DNA of 8,454 bases from DATNPH01 sp036703315 (GCA_036703315.1 DATNPH010000237.1:1-8454), one strand, 5' to 3'. Positions 1-6,130 are shown, counted from the stretch's first letter. Program-made: numbers and translations. The notes: a model not told the origin generated them from the letters alone.

Positions 1-1150
1 TCACCAGCAAAGCGACAAGGCTTGTCCCCACGATCAACGTTACGAGCAACTGTCTTTGGGGGGCAAAAGCGATTTGTGTAGGACGGGTAACAATCAGACC
101 CCAGTTCAAGCCATATGCCTTGGCAAGTTCTTTATTGGGAATGTAGGTGAAAATTTGTTTTTTCCCGTTCTCAGTAGCGATCGTTGTCAGCCCTTGCTTA
201 GCCGTTTTCTGGATTTGGGAAGACAGATTGGGGAATAGGTCTCCTAGCTTTTTCTCGAGGGCTTTTGGGTCACTTGATGCCGTAATTTGCCCCTGAGAAT
301 CTGTTACATAAAATTCTTGACCCCGCTTTGGATTGACTCCAAACAAGTTGTTAATCACACTCATTGGAGTACGAGTACGGACGAGGGCAAATGTTTTGCT
401 AGTAGTTTTATCCTTGACGGGAGCAGCAACGAAAAAACTAAAACCCGCACCACTGGTTAAGCTTTGTCGCGGATCGACAATGATGGGACGATCTGTGTCC
501 AGAACGGACTGAGTATAGTCCACCTTAAGGAGATTCGCCAGGTTAACTTCCTCACCTGCAGAAGCGAGCAGTTCGCCTTTAGGGTTGTATACAAGAACAC
601 TATTGTAGGTTTTGGAAGACTCCATCAAGTCTTTGAGGATGGCATTTTTTTCCTCATTGGTGAGTGCATCCCGCACCTTAGGGTTGGTGAAGGCATCAAG
701 CTTAGACATCGCGAGTAAGTCATTGTAACGCTGTTTGATGAAGAGATTTAACTTGTCTTCCAGGTCTTCAGCATTGGTTTTTTCACTTTGAATGATTTGC
801 TCCTCGATCCCTTGGTTAGCCGTGAAATAGGCAGTTGTTCCGACTAGCACTACGGGAATCGTGCCGATCGCCAGTGCTAGTAAGGTTGCTTTGGTTCGCA
901 AACTTGAAAAGCGCAGACCAGGGAAGTGCCACGGAGAGACTTGACGCTTTTGGTGAGGACGGTATAGATTCTGTAAACTGAGTTCGGCTTCTTGGGAGGA
1001 CAGCAGAGTAGGAGAAGAGGAGAATTCCTCAGTAACAGGAGTGTGACCTCCAACTTGAAAACCATTAGAGGCAACGTGAAAACCATTAGAGGCTGGATAG
1101 CCTTCATCGCTGGTCTTCTCAAAGGAATTTTTGGGAGGAATCTGTGTCAT
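1..1150 (-). CDS. Methyl-accepting chemotaxis protein, PilJ/HmpD-like, double-Cache sensor (N-terminal part; runs off the left edge)
   Basis: The minus-strand frame is open from an ATG at 1150-1148 to the window edge, giving 383 residues and no stop. Residues 1-83 are a Ser/Pro-rich cytoplasmic tail. A first membrane helix spans about 88-109 (LLALAIGTIPVVLVG). An extracytoplasmic region of about 250 residues follows, with double-Cache character (for example SVLVYNPKGELLAS and FYVTDSQGQITASSD). A second helix starts near 366 (LLVTLIVGTSLVALLV) and is cut by the edge, so HAMP and signalling domains would lie outside. In this family Cache domains bind small ligands and the receptor signals through CheW to a CheA kinase. 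No GAF chromophore domain is seen in this part, unlike the phototaxis receptor PixJ, so PilJ/HmpD is the better match. The start has no Shine-Dalgarno; a 33-codon ORF in the same frame lies 15 nt upstream. Cluster context with CheW and response regulator genes supports the call. Confidence 0.9.
   Translation of the reverse strand, partial: MTQIPPKNSFEKTSDEGYPASNGFHVASNGFQVGGHTPVTEEFSSSPTLLSSQEAELSLQNLYRPHQKRQVSPWHFPGLRFSSLRTKATLLALAIGTIPVVLVGTTAYFTANQGIEEQIIQSEKTNAEDLEDKLNLFIKQRYNDLLAMSKLDAFTNPKVRDALTNEEKNAILKDLMESSKTYNSVLVYNPKGELLASAGEEVNLANLLKVDYTQSVLDTDRPIIVDPRQSLTSGAGFSFFVAAPVKDKTTSKTFALVRTRTPMSVINNLFGVNPKRGQEFYVTDSQGQITASSDPKALEKKLGDLFPNLSSQIQKTAKQGLTTIATENGKKQIFTYIPNKELAKAYGLNWGLIVTRPTQIAFAPQRQLLVTLIVGTSLVALLV
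1052..1093 (-). repeat. 21-bp tandem duplication inside the pilJ-like gene
   Basis: Two adjacent 21-bp units (1052-1072 and 1073-1093) differ at one base. They are in frame and encode the repeated peptide ASNGFHV / ASNGFQV at about residues 20-33 of the receptor's N-terminal tail. Such a repeat can change copy number by slippage without breaking the frame. Confidence 0.85.
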
Positions 1151-1165
1151 AGAAGAAACTTTGTA

Positions 1166-1267
1166 TTAGAAGTAGGTAGCTGGTGGTTGCTTTTTTGCCC
1201 AAATACCGGGGAGACGAAGGAGAGTGTTGAGGTCGTTGAAGCTAGCATCCAACGATGTAGAAAACAT
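1166..1267 (-). CDS. Small 33-aa ORF just upstream of the pilJ-like gene, same frame
   Basis: An ATG at 1267-1265 opens 33 codons (begins MFSTSLDASFNDLNTLLRL, ends PPATYF) and stops with TAA at 1168-1166. It has a good Shine-Dalgarno, TAGGAG about 7 nt before the ATG. It reads in the same frame as the receptor, separated only by the stop and five sense codons, while the receptor's own ATG at 1150 has no visible Shine-Dalgarno. Two readings are possible: a short peptide whose translation is coupled to the receptor, or the former N-terminus of the receptor cut off by a nonsense mutation. I do not recognise the peptide as a known family. It has a plausible amphipathic segment (FNDLNTLLRLPGIW) but no membrane helix. 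Confidence 0.45.
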   Translation of the reverse strand: MFSTSLDASFNDLNTLLRLPGIWAKKQPPATYF

Positions 1268-1436
1268 TGTTATACTCCTAAGCTGCTAGGTATTTAATTT
1301 GCAGATTCGGGCTGAGGCGGAGAGAAGGACAGGGGAAAATGGGGAGAGGGAATGATAGTTTTCCCTAAACCCAAAAGTTTGCTAATTCGATGCACGGCGA
1401 GCTTACACAGTTACCTGTAGCTTTGAGTGAATTGGT

Positions 1437-1537
1437 CAGAACTTACGCAATTTGACACTTCATACACTACTTATCTACTTATAGAGTTATGGTGGGCAAT
1501 GCCCACCGTACAGATAAGAGCTTTGCGTTAAGTCCTG
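1437..1537. mobile_element. 101-bp foldback (MITE-like) element between pilI- and pilJ-like genes
   Basis: Imperfect terminal inverted repeats flank the segment: CAGAACTTACGCAA (1437-1450) and TTGCGTTAAGTCCTG (1523-1537). Inside is a second inverted pair, CTTATCT (1470-1476) and AGATAAG (1512-1518), and at the core an 8-bp palindrome with one central base, GGTGGGCA-A-TGCCCACC (1491-1507). From memory, ACTTACGCA-type ends recur between genes in cyanobacterial genomes. It has no coding capacity. The function is inferred from architecture only; no target-site duplication is obvious. Confidence 0.5.
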
Positions 1538-1622
1538 TTGGTAAATGCAGCCCTACCGGGGTATATTGCTTTGACCAAACCCGGACATTTGTTTGGAGCG
1601 TTCAATGCCAGGGAAGTCCTAT

Positions 1623-2180
1623 TCAAACATCTTGCTTAGGCATGGCAGCCATAATCGCTTCACCATCGAGAACGGCTAACATGTCATCATCAGATTTCCA
1701 CCAATAGCCACGCAAAAATGGCAGCAGACCTTGGTGAACCTTGGATGATGGTGGGGACTGAATCTGCTCTAAATCGCACCACTCAATATCTTCCAGCCGA
1801 TTGACGATCACACCGAGTAGCTGATTCTTAACATTGGTCGAGGTTGCGTTGTTGGATGAAGCCTGTATCACAACCGTTGTATAGTTTGAAGTATTGCTCC
1901 GCTGTTGATAACAGGGAGTAAGCCCTACTAGGTGCCCCAAATCCACTATCCATAAAATTTCACCCCGCCAGTTGTAGACTCCCCTTATCCAAGCAGGCAT
2001 GTGAGCAATTGGCACAATTTGACTGATAGGAATGTTGAATACCTCAGCCAATTGCGGGAGTGGCAAGAGTCCCGTTGTATCAGGCTCGAGATAAAACCGC
2101 AGAAACGGTTCCCTTTCGCTTGGAGAGGCTGAATTTATTAGTGGTGATAAGGAGCTTGGAACTGATAAAGAGTTGGACAT
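1623..2180 (-). CDS. CheW-type adaptor protein (PilI/PixI-like)
   Basis: The product has 185 residues, a single CheW domain from about residue 22 to 180 after a Ser-rich tail. Typical CheW features are the opening strand EREPFLRFYLE, the segment LPLPQLAEVFNIP, and the hallmark IRGVYNWRGEILWIVDL at about 65-81. CheW proteins link chemoreceptors to a CheA-type kinase at the membrane; here the partners would be the pilJ-like receptor downstream and a kinase outside the window. The frame stays open upstream to an ATG at 2276, but that extension lies inside the pilH-like gene and does not look like CheW, so I chose the ATG at 2180-2178, which begins 16 nt after the pilH stop with a weak GGAAAAAA Shine-Dalgarno. 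The tight spacing suggests co-transcription with pilH. Confidence 0.93.
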   Translation of the reverse strand: MSNSLSVPSSLSPLINSASPSEREPFLRFYLEPDTTGLLPLPQLAEVFNIPISQIVPIAHMPAWIRGVYNWRGEILWIVDLGHLVGLTPCYQQRSNTSNYTTVVIQASSNNATSTNVKNQLLGVIVNRLEDIEWCDLEQIQSPPSSKVHQGLLPFLRGYWWKSDDDMLAVLDGEAIMAAMPKQDV

Positions 2181-2196
2181 GGATTTTTTCCGAGGC

Positions 2197-2562
2197 TTAG
2201 CTTCTGAGCAGATTTTTAACGGTGTCCACAAGTTCTTCTTGATCGACAGGCTTGACAAGGTAGGCATCGGCTCCATGTTTCAGACCCCACCTTTGATTCA
2301 GCTTGCCTCCTTTGGTCGAGCAGATAACAATGGGAATTTTGCTGGTTTCTGCTTTGGCTTTAAGTTCGCGACACAGTTCAAATCCACTGCGATCGGGTAG
2401 TACCACGTCTAAGATGATCACATCCGGTTTCTGGTGACTAATTTTCGCTATAGCTTCTTCTGCATTGTAGGCTTTCAAAACATTCAGGCCTCCTTGCAGC
2501 AGACACCCCGAGAGGAGTTCTTGATCGCTCAATGAATCTTCAATGATTAAGGCAGTACTCAT
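2197..2562 (-). CDS. CheY-like single-domain response regulator (PilH/PixH-like)
   Basis: This 121-residue protein is one receiver domain with no output domain. Key residues are present: the acidic pair E8-D9 (ALIIEDS), phospho-acceptor D52 (VIILDVVLPD), the switch Ser/Thr at S82-T83 (IVICSTKGG) and invariant K104 (AYLVKPVD). It would take phosphate from a CheA-type kinase and act by protein contact, in cyanobacteria on type IV pilus motility. The frame extends to an ATG at 2634, but those 24 residues (MNLQFTREHL...) are not part of a receiver fold and cover one arm of an inverted repeat, so the ATG at 2562 before STALIIEDS is preferred. Neither start has a convincing Shine-Dalgarno. It lies between the PATAN regulator and the CheW gene, matching the G-H-I-J order of cyanobacterial pil/pix clusters. 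Confidence 0.93.
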   Translation of the reverse strand: MSTALIIEDSLSDQELLSGCLLQGGLNVLKAYNAEEAIAKISHQKPDVIILDVVLPDRSGFELCRELKAKAETSKIPIVICSTKGGKLNQRWGLKHGADAYLVKPVDQEELVDTVKNLLRS

Positions 2563-2617
2563 AGAGTTGATTGGATTGTAAAACAACAAAAAGTAGTTAT
2601 TGAGGAGATGCTCTCTG

Positions 2618-2697
2618 GTAAATTGAAGGTTCAAACTTGTAACCTACCTTACGGTAAGTGGGTAGAAGCGTCTACAATTTTTTAGCCTTCAATTTAC
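2618..2697. promoter_or_regulatory. Inverted repeat and nested hairpin in the pilG-pilH spacer
   Basis: A perfect 12-bp inverted repeat, GTAAATTGAAGG (2618-2629) and CCTTCAATTTAC (2686-2697), encloses a smaller imperfect hairpin at 2643-2665 (CTACC-TTAC / GTAA-GT-GGGTAG). Together they fill most of the 141 bp between the pilG-like stop and the pilH-like start. A transcript from pilG would cross this structure, so it could attenuate or stabilise RNA or mark a processing point. It has no T-run on the minus strand like a classic terminator. The role is inference. Confidence 0.4.
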
Positions 2698-2703
2698 ACC
2701 CTC

Positions 2704-3906
2704 TCATAGGCTAATCGCATTCTGCGATAAGTGCTTAGAAATAGCGCTTAGTACTTTCCCAGCATCAACTGGTTTACTCAAGAAATCTGACGCGCCGACG
2801 AGCCTAGCTCGGACTTGATCCACGATTCTATCATTTCCAGTCAAAATTACAATTGGAGTGTTACGGAAAGAGGGAGCCTTGCGTAAGTTGCTACAGATTT
2901 CATAGCCATTGGTGTTTGGCATCATTAGATCTAAAAAAATCAAATCCGGCTTACAGGCTAAGAGGCTTGTCAGCGCTCGTAGACCATCATTAATGCCGAT
3001 AAATCGATAGCCTGCTGCTGTCAAAAACTTTTCTAGGGTTTGACAAACCGAAACGCTATCATCTACACAGGCAATGAGTGGTTTGGTAGAATTTGTTTGG
3101 TCAGACGGTAGCTCAGGCACTCTTCGACAAGCGGGATCTGGTAAATCGGGGATGCTAATTAGTTCCACCAACCCTGATTTAATGTAAGGTAGGATTAAGC
3201 GAGTCACTTGCACGACATTTCCCTTCATTTTGACAGCTAGATCGCGCAGAGTATTTTCCCCATCTAGGAGTTGAGTTAGAGCTTGGTAGACATTTACTGG
3301 TGTGCATTCTTCTAATCGCTTTGGTTGCTTGATTATCAGTGCTTTGTCGAGAGAATAATCAGTAATTTTAGCATTCCACAAAGCTTGCCAAAGCTGCTGA
3401 ACTTCTGCAATCACATGTTTCTCATCAATCAAGGCAATTGGCTTAGATATAGAGTGACCTTCCTTGATTTGATGAGTTAAACCCTGCTCTTGCGATAAAT
3501 CAAAAAGTACCTCCTCTAAGATCGATTGAATTACTTTTTCTACTTGGTTCTGGGTTATTTTTTGCTGCTCTATCCACAAGCAAAACAGCTGATACTCCCA
3601 GCTGGTTGTCAAGGCATCAGGATTAAGCTTATAGAGATCCTGTTGCAGTTCTATAATGTCAACACGAATCTGAGGGCAGTAAGCAGCTAAGTTCCTTGCC
3701 CACCGTCTCACTGGGTGAGTCCCCCCTGTGGCATACATGATGCGACCTAGGTAGAAATAAAAGTTCCATTTTTTTCCATTATTTGGAGCTATCCATATCA
3801 GTTGACCACTAAATTGAACTTTTTGGAAAGTTTCAATAAGCTGAGCTTTTTTTGATTCTTTAAACCTACATCTTTCCAGGAAACTATAATCTGCCTGAGT
3901 CTTCAT
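2704..3906 (-). CDS. PATAN-domain response regulator (PilG/PixG-like, PatA family)
   Basis: The product has 400 residues in the PatA family layout. An N-terminal PATAN (DUF4388-related) region covers about 1-250, with the early segment FSGQLIWIAPNNGKKWNFYFYLGRI followed by YATGGTHPVRRWARNL. A C-terminal receiver covers about 275-395. Receiver residues seen are D282-D283 (ACVDDS), phospho-acceptor D326 (LIFLDLMMPNTNG), T356 (VILTG) and K378 (FLSKPVD). In Synechocystis, PATAN-REC proteins are reported to contact pilus motor components and control twitching direction, which fits the neighbouring CheY, CheW and receptor genes. A TTG at 3927 would add VSSSSS, but the ATG at 3906 is preferred; neither has a clear Shine-Dalgarno. 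It is the first gene of the cluster, with an AT-rich leader upstream. Confidence 0.92.
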   Translation of the reverse strand: MKTQADYSFLERCRFKESKKAQLIETFQKVQFSGQLIWIAPNNGKKWNFYFYLGRIMYATGGTHPVRRWARNLAAYCPQIRVDIIELQQDLYKLNPDALTTSWEYQLFCLWIEQQKITQNQVEKVIQSILEEVLFDLSQEQGLTHQIKEGHSISKPIALIDEKHVIAEVQQLWQALWNAKITDYSLDKALIIKQPKRLEECTPVNVYQALTQLLDGENTLRDLAVKMKGNVVQVTRLILPYIKSGLVELISIPDLPDPACRRVPELPSDQTNSTKPLIACVDDSVSVCQTLEKFLTAAGYRFIGINDGLRALTSLLACKPDLIFLDLMMPNTNGYEICSNLRKAPSFRNTPIVILTGNDRIVDQVRARLVGASDFLSKPVDAGKVLSAISKHLSQNAISL

Positions 3907-4305
3907 AGAACTACTTGAACTTACCAATAAATAAAAAAATAGAACAATTAATTTTGTAGTTCATCGCCGTTAGTTTAACTTGTATTCATAATTAAGTTCA
4001 GTTCCATAATTATTTTATATCGAAGCTATATGATTATTTTCCTGAATTGAATTCGACCAAAAGACGTTTATATGCCTAATAAATATCAAAATTATTATTG
4101 TAATTTCAATAAAAAATTGAGCAAAATTATAAAGTATTCTAGAATTTAAAAAGGTATGAACTAATGCTGTAATATAGCCTGTATTTCACCTGTATTTCAT
4201 CTGTTCTAATTTAGGCTAACAGAATTCCTAATAAATGACAATAATTATTAGATGGTTTTATGAAACTAATAAATTCCACCAAAATAAAATAGTAGAAACT
4301 TAAAA
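3907..4305. other. AT-rich non-coding region upstream of the pilG-like gene
   Basis: These roughly 400 bp are strongly AT-rich, full of TAATAA/AATTATT tracts, and contain no credible ORF. The position suggests that the promoter of the chemotaxis cluster lies here, reading leftwards, but the many TATAAT-like strings prevent picking one. The only ordered feature is an 11-bp tandem repeat at 4178-4199. Confidence 0.6.
4178..4199. repeat. Two tandem 11-bp repeats (CCTGTATTTCA)
   Basis: CCTGTATTTCA occurs twice without a gap (4178-4188 and 4189-4199), followed by a partial third unit (TCTGTT). The period is about one helical turn and it lies about 270 bp upstream of the pilG-like start. It could be a paired protein-binding site for the cluster, or chance. 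Confidence 0.45.
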
Positions 4306-4998
4306 TTATCGGATGAACCAAAAATCGCTAACAAAAAAATTAATTAATGGTAATTGCTCCCAGCAACAACCCAAGCTTATTGAGAATGAAATGAGTGACA
4401 AATATGTATCTGCATAAGAGGTATCAAACAAAGGGCAACAAAACTGCTTAAATTCTGTCAAGAGTGTATGTAGGTTAACAGGCACGACAAGTGTGACCTC
4501 TCTTCCCCCTTGGCTAATGACAGCCGCCAGCACCATTCGATGGATAGCAGTTACAGTCTTACTGGTCGGAGAGTGGCTTCTTAAGCAGCAACAACAACTA
4601 ATACCATTTCTAGTTTTTTCCGCTATAGATATTAACCCTTCAGACTGCTCTTGTTAAAGAGGGAGCAACAAGAGTATCTGGGGCAAGCCTTTACGAAATT
4701 GGTATATTACAACGTCTGCGGGAAGAAAAAAAACCAATCGAGATACAGCAGCAAGCTGATCAAAGAATCATCGGTACAGTGAGTATAGGGTTACCTTAAA
4801 GTGTTCATTTCACAACTTGGAAAGTTACCAATAAACTAAATATAATGCTCGCTATATCTAAATAAAGCGCCTCCTTTAGCTTGCTGCGAATTTGGTATAA
4901 ACGGTTATCGGCTGAAAGTTCTTTAATAATATTCACAAAGTGCTTCCCTTCATCCGGCACATTCAGCTCAGGATGATTTGCAACAAAAGTACTACACA
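4306..4998. other. Gene-free stretch, possibly decayed coding sequence
   Basis: No gene can be supported. Open frames exist at 4306-4536 (minus), 4517-4657 (plus), 4629-4799 (plus) and 4805-5038 (minus), but none has a recognised domain with a good start. The minus-strand frame at 4805-4980 reads like a real protein tail (NVPDEGKHFVNIIKEL, RLYQIRSKLKEAL) and may be the remnant of a lost gene. Its upstream end merges into the palindromic repeat at 4999-5026, where only repeat-derived peptide is encoded. Confidence 0.4.
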
Positions 4999-5026
4999 GT
5001 AGGGGCGCAAGGCCTTGCACCCCTAC
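4999..5026. repeat. 28-bp palindromic intergenic repeat (GTAGGGGCGCAAGG type)
   Basis: GTAGGGGCGCAAGG (4999-5012) is followed directly by CCTTGCACCCCTAC (5013-5026), a near-perfect palindrome with one mismatched pair. I recognise this type as a dispersed palindrome common between genes in filamentous cyanobacteria. It translates to the familiar spurious peptide GVQGLAPLL. Confidence 0.8.
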
Positions 5027-5095
5027 AACATCCTGCAAGAGCGCCGAGTTGGAAACTGCTATAAGCTCCGACGAATAGAATTCACTGCTGTAAAA

Positions 5096-5158
5096 ACTCA
5101 GTCCGCCTGCGCGGACTGAGTAAAAATCTTGATTTTTGGAACCTGCTCCAGGCAGGTT
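5096..5158. repeat. Pair of stem-loops of a cyanobacterial dispersed repeat
   Basis: The first hairpin has a perfect 11-bp stem, ACTCAGTCCGC (5096-5106) and GCGGACTGAGT (5111-5121), with a 4-nt loop. The second has a 7-bp stem, AACCTGC (5140-5146) and GCAGGTT (5152-5158), then TTGTTTGTGTAACTGCGG. The run of AGTCCGC-type stem, GTTTGTGTA box and CTGCGGTT matches a dispersed multi-hairpin repeat I know from Nostoc-like genomes. Confidence 0.7.
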
Positions 5159-5225
5159 TTGTTTGTGTAACTGCGGTTAAAACTGCCAAGCTAACGTCAA
5201 GTTGACACCAATGGAAGCACTTGCT

Positions 5226-5293
5226 CCCCTTCTCCGAGTGGGAGAAGGCGTTGGGAGATGTTAGCGTAGCGGGACGAAGTCCGGAGGAAGAGC
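5226..5293. repeat. Further palindromic repeat units
   Basis: CCTTCTCC (5228-5235) and GGAGAAGG (5241-5248) form an 8-bp stem with a 5-nt loop, of the common CCCCTTCTCC...GGAGAAGGGG kind. It is followed by GATGTTAGCGTAGCGGGACG (5258-5277), a string that recurs between genes in filamentous cyanobacteria. No coding content is seen. Confidence 0.65.
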
Positions 5294-5455
5294 AACTTGC
5301 CAAAACAAGATGCTCCCTCCAACCATCAGTGCCAACGATTTCTTTAGAACTTGGATACCCCTAACTGCTTAGCTCCACACTATTGCCAGCGTTTCAGTAT
5401 TGGAAAGCACAGAAAAAGCAGTGACTTACGACTATAAGAGTGTAATTCATTATTT

Positions 5456-5486
5456 CACTACTCCAGCTTGAAAATGGGGAGTAGTG
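5456..5486. repeat. 9-bp inverted repeat (CACTACTCC / GGAGTAGTG)
   Basis: A perfect 9-bp stem (5456-5464 and 5478-5486) has a 13-nt loop. It is followed by GAGTGGTGAGTAGGGG, a low-complexity string typical of cyanobacterial spacers. It lacks a T-run and is probably another dispersed repeat rather than a terminator. Confidence 0.55.
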
Positions 5487-5579
5487 AGTGGTGAGTAGGG
5501 GAAAAAGATTTTCCTAGCTTGTTTGTGCACGAAGCTCATGGTGTCTCAGTAGAAACGCCTAGTGTGGTTTCTGTTCATT

Positions 5580-5595
5580 TGTGACTGCCATCACA
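5580..5595. promoter_or_regulatory. CRP-type cAMP receptor site (TGTGA-N6-TCACA)
   Basis: TGTGACTGCCATCACA is an exact match to the CRP consensus TGTGA-N6-TCACA, which is also the site reported for the cyanobacterial regulator SyCRP1. It is centred about 127 bp upstream of the start of the 68-aa gene at 5715, a distance compatible with activation if transcription starts near 5645-5655. The match is exact in all ten fixed bases, but occupancy and regulator are inferred. Confidence 0.55.
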
Positions 5596-5714
5596 GGGGA
5601 GTAACAACTTCGTCACAGTTGCTTTTAGTTCTTATCACTAGCGATAAATCTCTCGATCACTGAATATTTCTTCAATTTCTCTGATAGTAGAATCATGGAG
5701 GTTATGAAGTACTT

Positions 5715-5921
5715 ATGAGAAAAGCTCAAGTTTTCTTCCCCAAGTTCCCAGTTCAGCAAGTCGCTAACCGCATTATATATCTCCGTAAAATTACTCGTAT
5801 TGACCAACACCTGTTTATGTCAGCCTTACTCTCTAAAAAATCACTGTCGCTAGAAGAAAAAAACTTGGTTGAACAGGTTTATGAAGGCTTAAACAAGGGA
5901 TGGATTAAGGTAGTAGAGTAA
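5715..5921 (+). CDS. Small cyanobacterial protein of unknown function (68 aa)
   Basis: This 68-residue, basic, soluble protein starts MRKAQVFFPKFPVQQVANRI. The middle (LRKITRIDQHLFMSALLSKK) and the acidic helix LSLEEKNLVEQVYEGLNKG suggest a compact helical fold. It resembles a family of small uncharacterised cyanobacterial proteins sharing the pattern FPVQQVxNRxxxxRKITRxDQxxxMSALL, recalled from memory. No catalytic motif or membrane segment is seen. A GGAGG at 5697-5701 lies 13 nt before the ATG at 5715, slightly far; the frame has no other start back to a stop at 5688. The same GGAGG sits in a tiny frame (ATG at 5695 or 5704) whose stop overlaps this start as ATGA. A CRP-type site lies upstream. 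The minus-strand ORF across it is judged a shadow. Confidence 0.78.
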   Translation: MRKAQVFFPKFPVQQVANRIIYLRKITRIDQHLFMSALLSKKSLSLEEKNLVEQVYEGLNKGWIKVVE

Positions 5922-6130
5922 GCTAATCTCTAGAGCTAAGCATTGCTTAATTATCGCTAACTCAAATACTACACAAATTACATTCCTGAAGAATTAGTAA
6001 AAAAGCAATGTCAATGTCTAAATGACTTTAATCCTTTCTTGATCTAAGGGCACAAGAGAGATATTTCCATGACACTTGCTAAAATCTAAAATCCCTCTAT
6101 ATATTAACTATTAACCGCTAAACCATTAAG
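5922..6130. other. Short AT-rich convergent spacer
   Basis: This spacer separates the 68-aa gene (plus) from the TMEM14 gene (minus), whose 3' ends face each other. The only structure seen is a small palindrome, TAAGCA-T-TGCTTA (5937-5949), 16 bp after the small gene. It lacks a T-run, so no firm terminator can be called. Confidence 0.4.

Larger units (their letters stand above)
1151..1622. other. Long pilI-pilJ intergenic gap
   Basis: This 472-bp spacer is unusually long for the middle of a chemotaxis operon. It contains the 33-codon ORF (1166-1267), a purine-rich stretch at about 1316-1350, and the 101-bp foldback element (1437-1537). Nothing else gene-like is seen on either strand. A separate promoter for the receptor could lie here, but I cannot pick one out. 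Confidence 0.6.

Noticed and set aside
464..718. Plus-strand 84-codon ORF
   Set aside because: It lies antisense inside the receptor gene, whose frame carries a clear Cache-type protein; a shadow.
877..1297. ORFs on both strands around the receptor N-terminus (877-1122 minus, 992-1297 plus)
   Set aside because: They are out of frame with, or antisense to, the receptor and the 33-codon ORF, with low-complexity translations and no domain.
4306..4536. Minus-strand 76-codon ORF
   Set aside because: No recognised domain and Cys/Phe-rich translation typical of AT-rich non-coding DNA; no convincing ribosome binding site.
4517..4657. Plus-strand ORF beginning MTAASTIRWIAVTVLLVGEW
   Set aside because: The hydrophobic start is suggestive, but there is no Shine-Dalgarno and the rest is low complexity (QQQQ); not enough to call.
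4629..4799. Plus-strand frame resembling a PIN-domain (VapC-like) toxin remnant
   Set aside because: Only a loose resemblance around ASLYEIG and ADQRIIG; no start and no catalytic acidic set. Kept as part of a low-interest finding only.
4805..5038. Minus-strand 77-codon ORF
   Set aside because: Its N-terminus is the translation of a dispersed palindrome (GVQGLAPLL); at most the distal part is a gene fragment.
5082..5303. Minus-strand 73-codon ORF
   Set aside because: It consists wholly of dispersed palindromic repeats.
4999..5490. Possible CRISPR array
   Set aside because: The repeats are palindromes of different sequence and irregular spacing; there is no constant repeat-spacer unit.
5625..5810. 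Minus-strand 61-codon ORF
   Set aside because: Antisense to the better supported 68-aa gene.
5937..5949. Small palindrome after the 68-aa gene as terminator
   Set aside because: Stem of only 6 bp, AT-rich, with no T-run.
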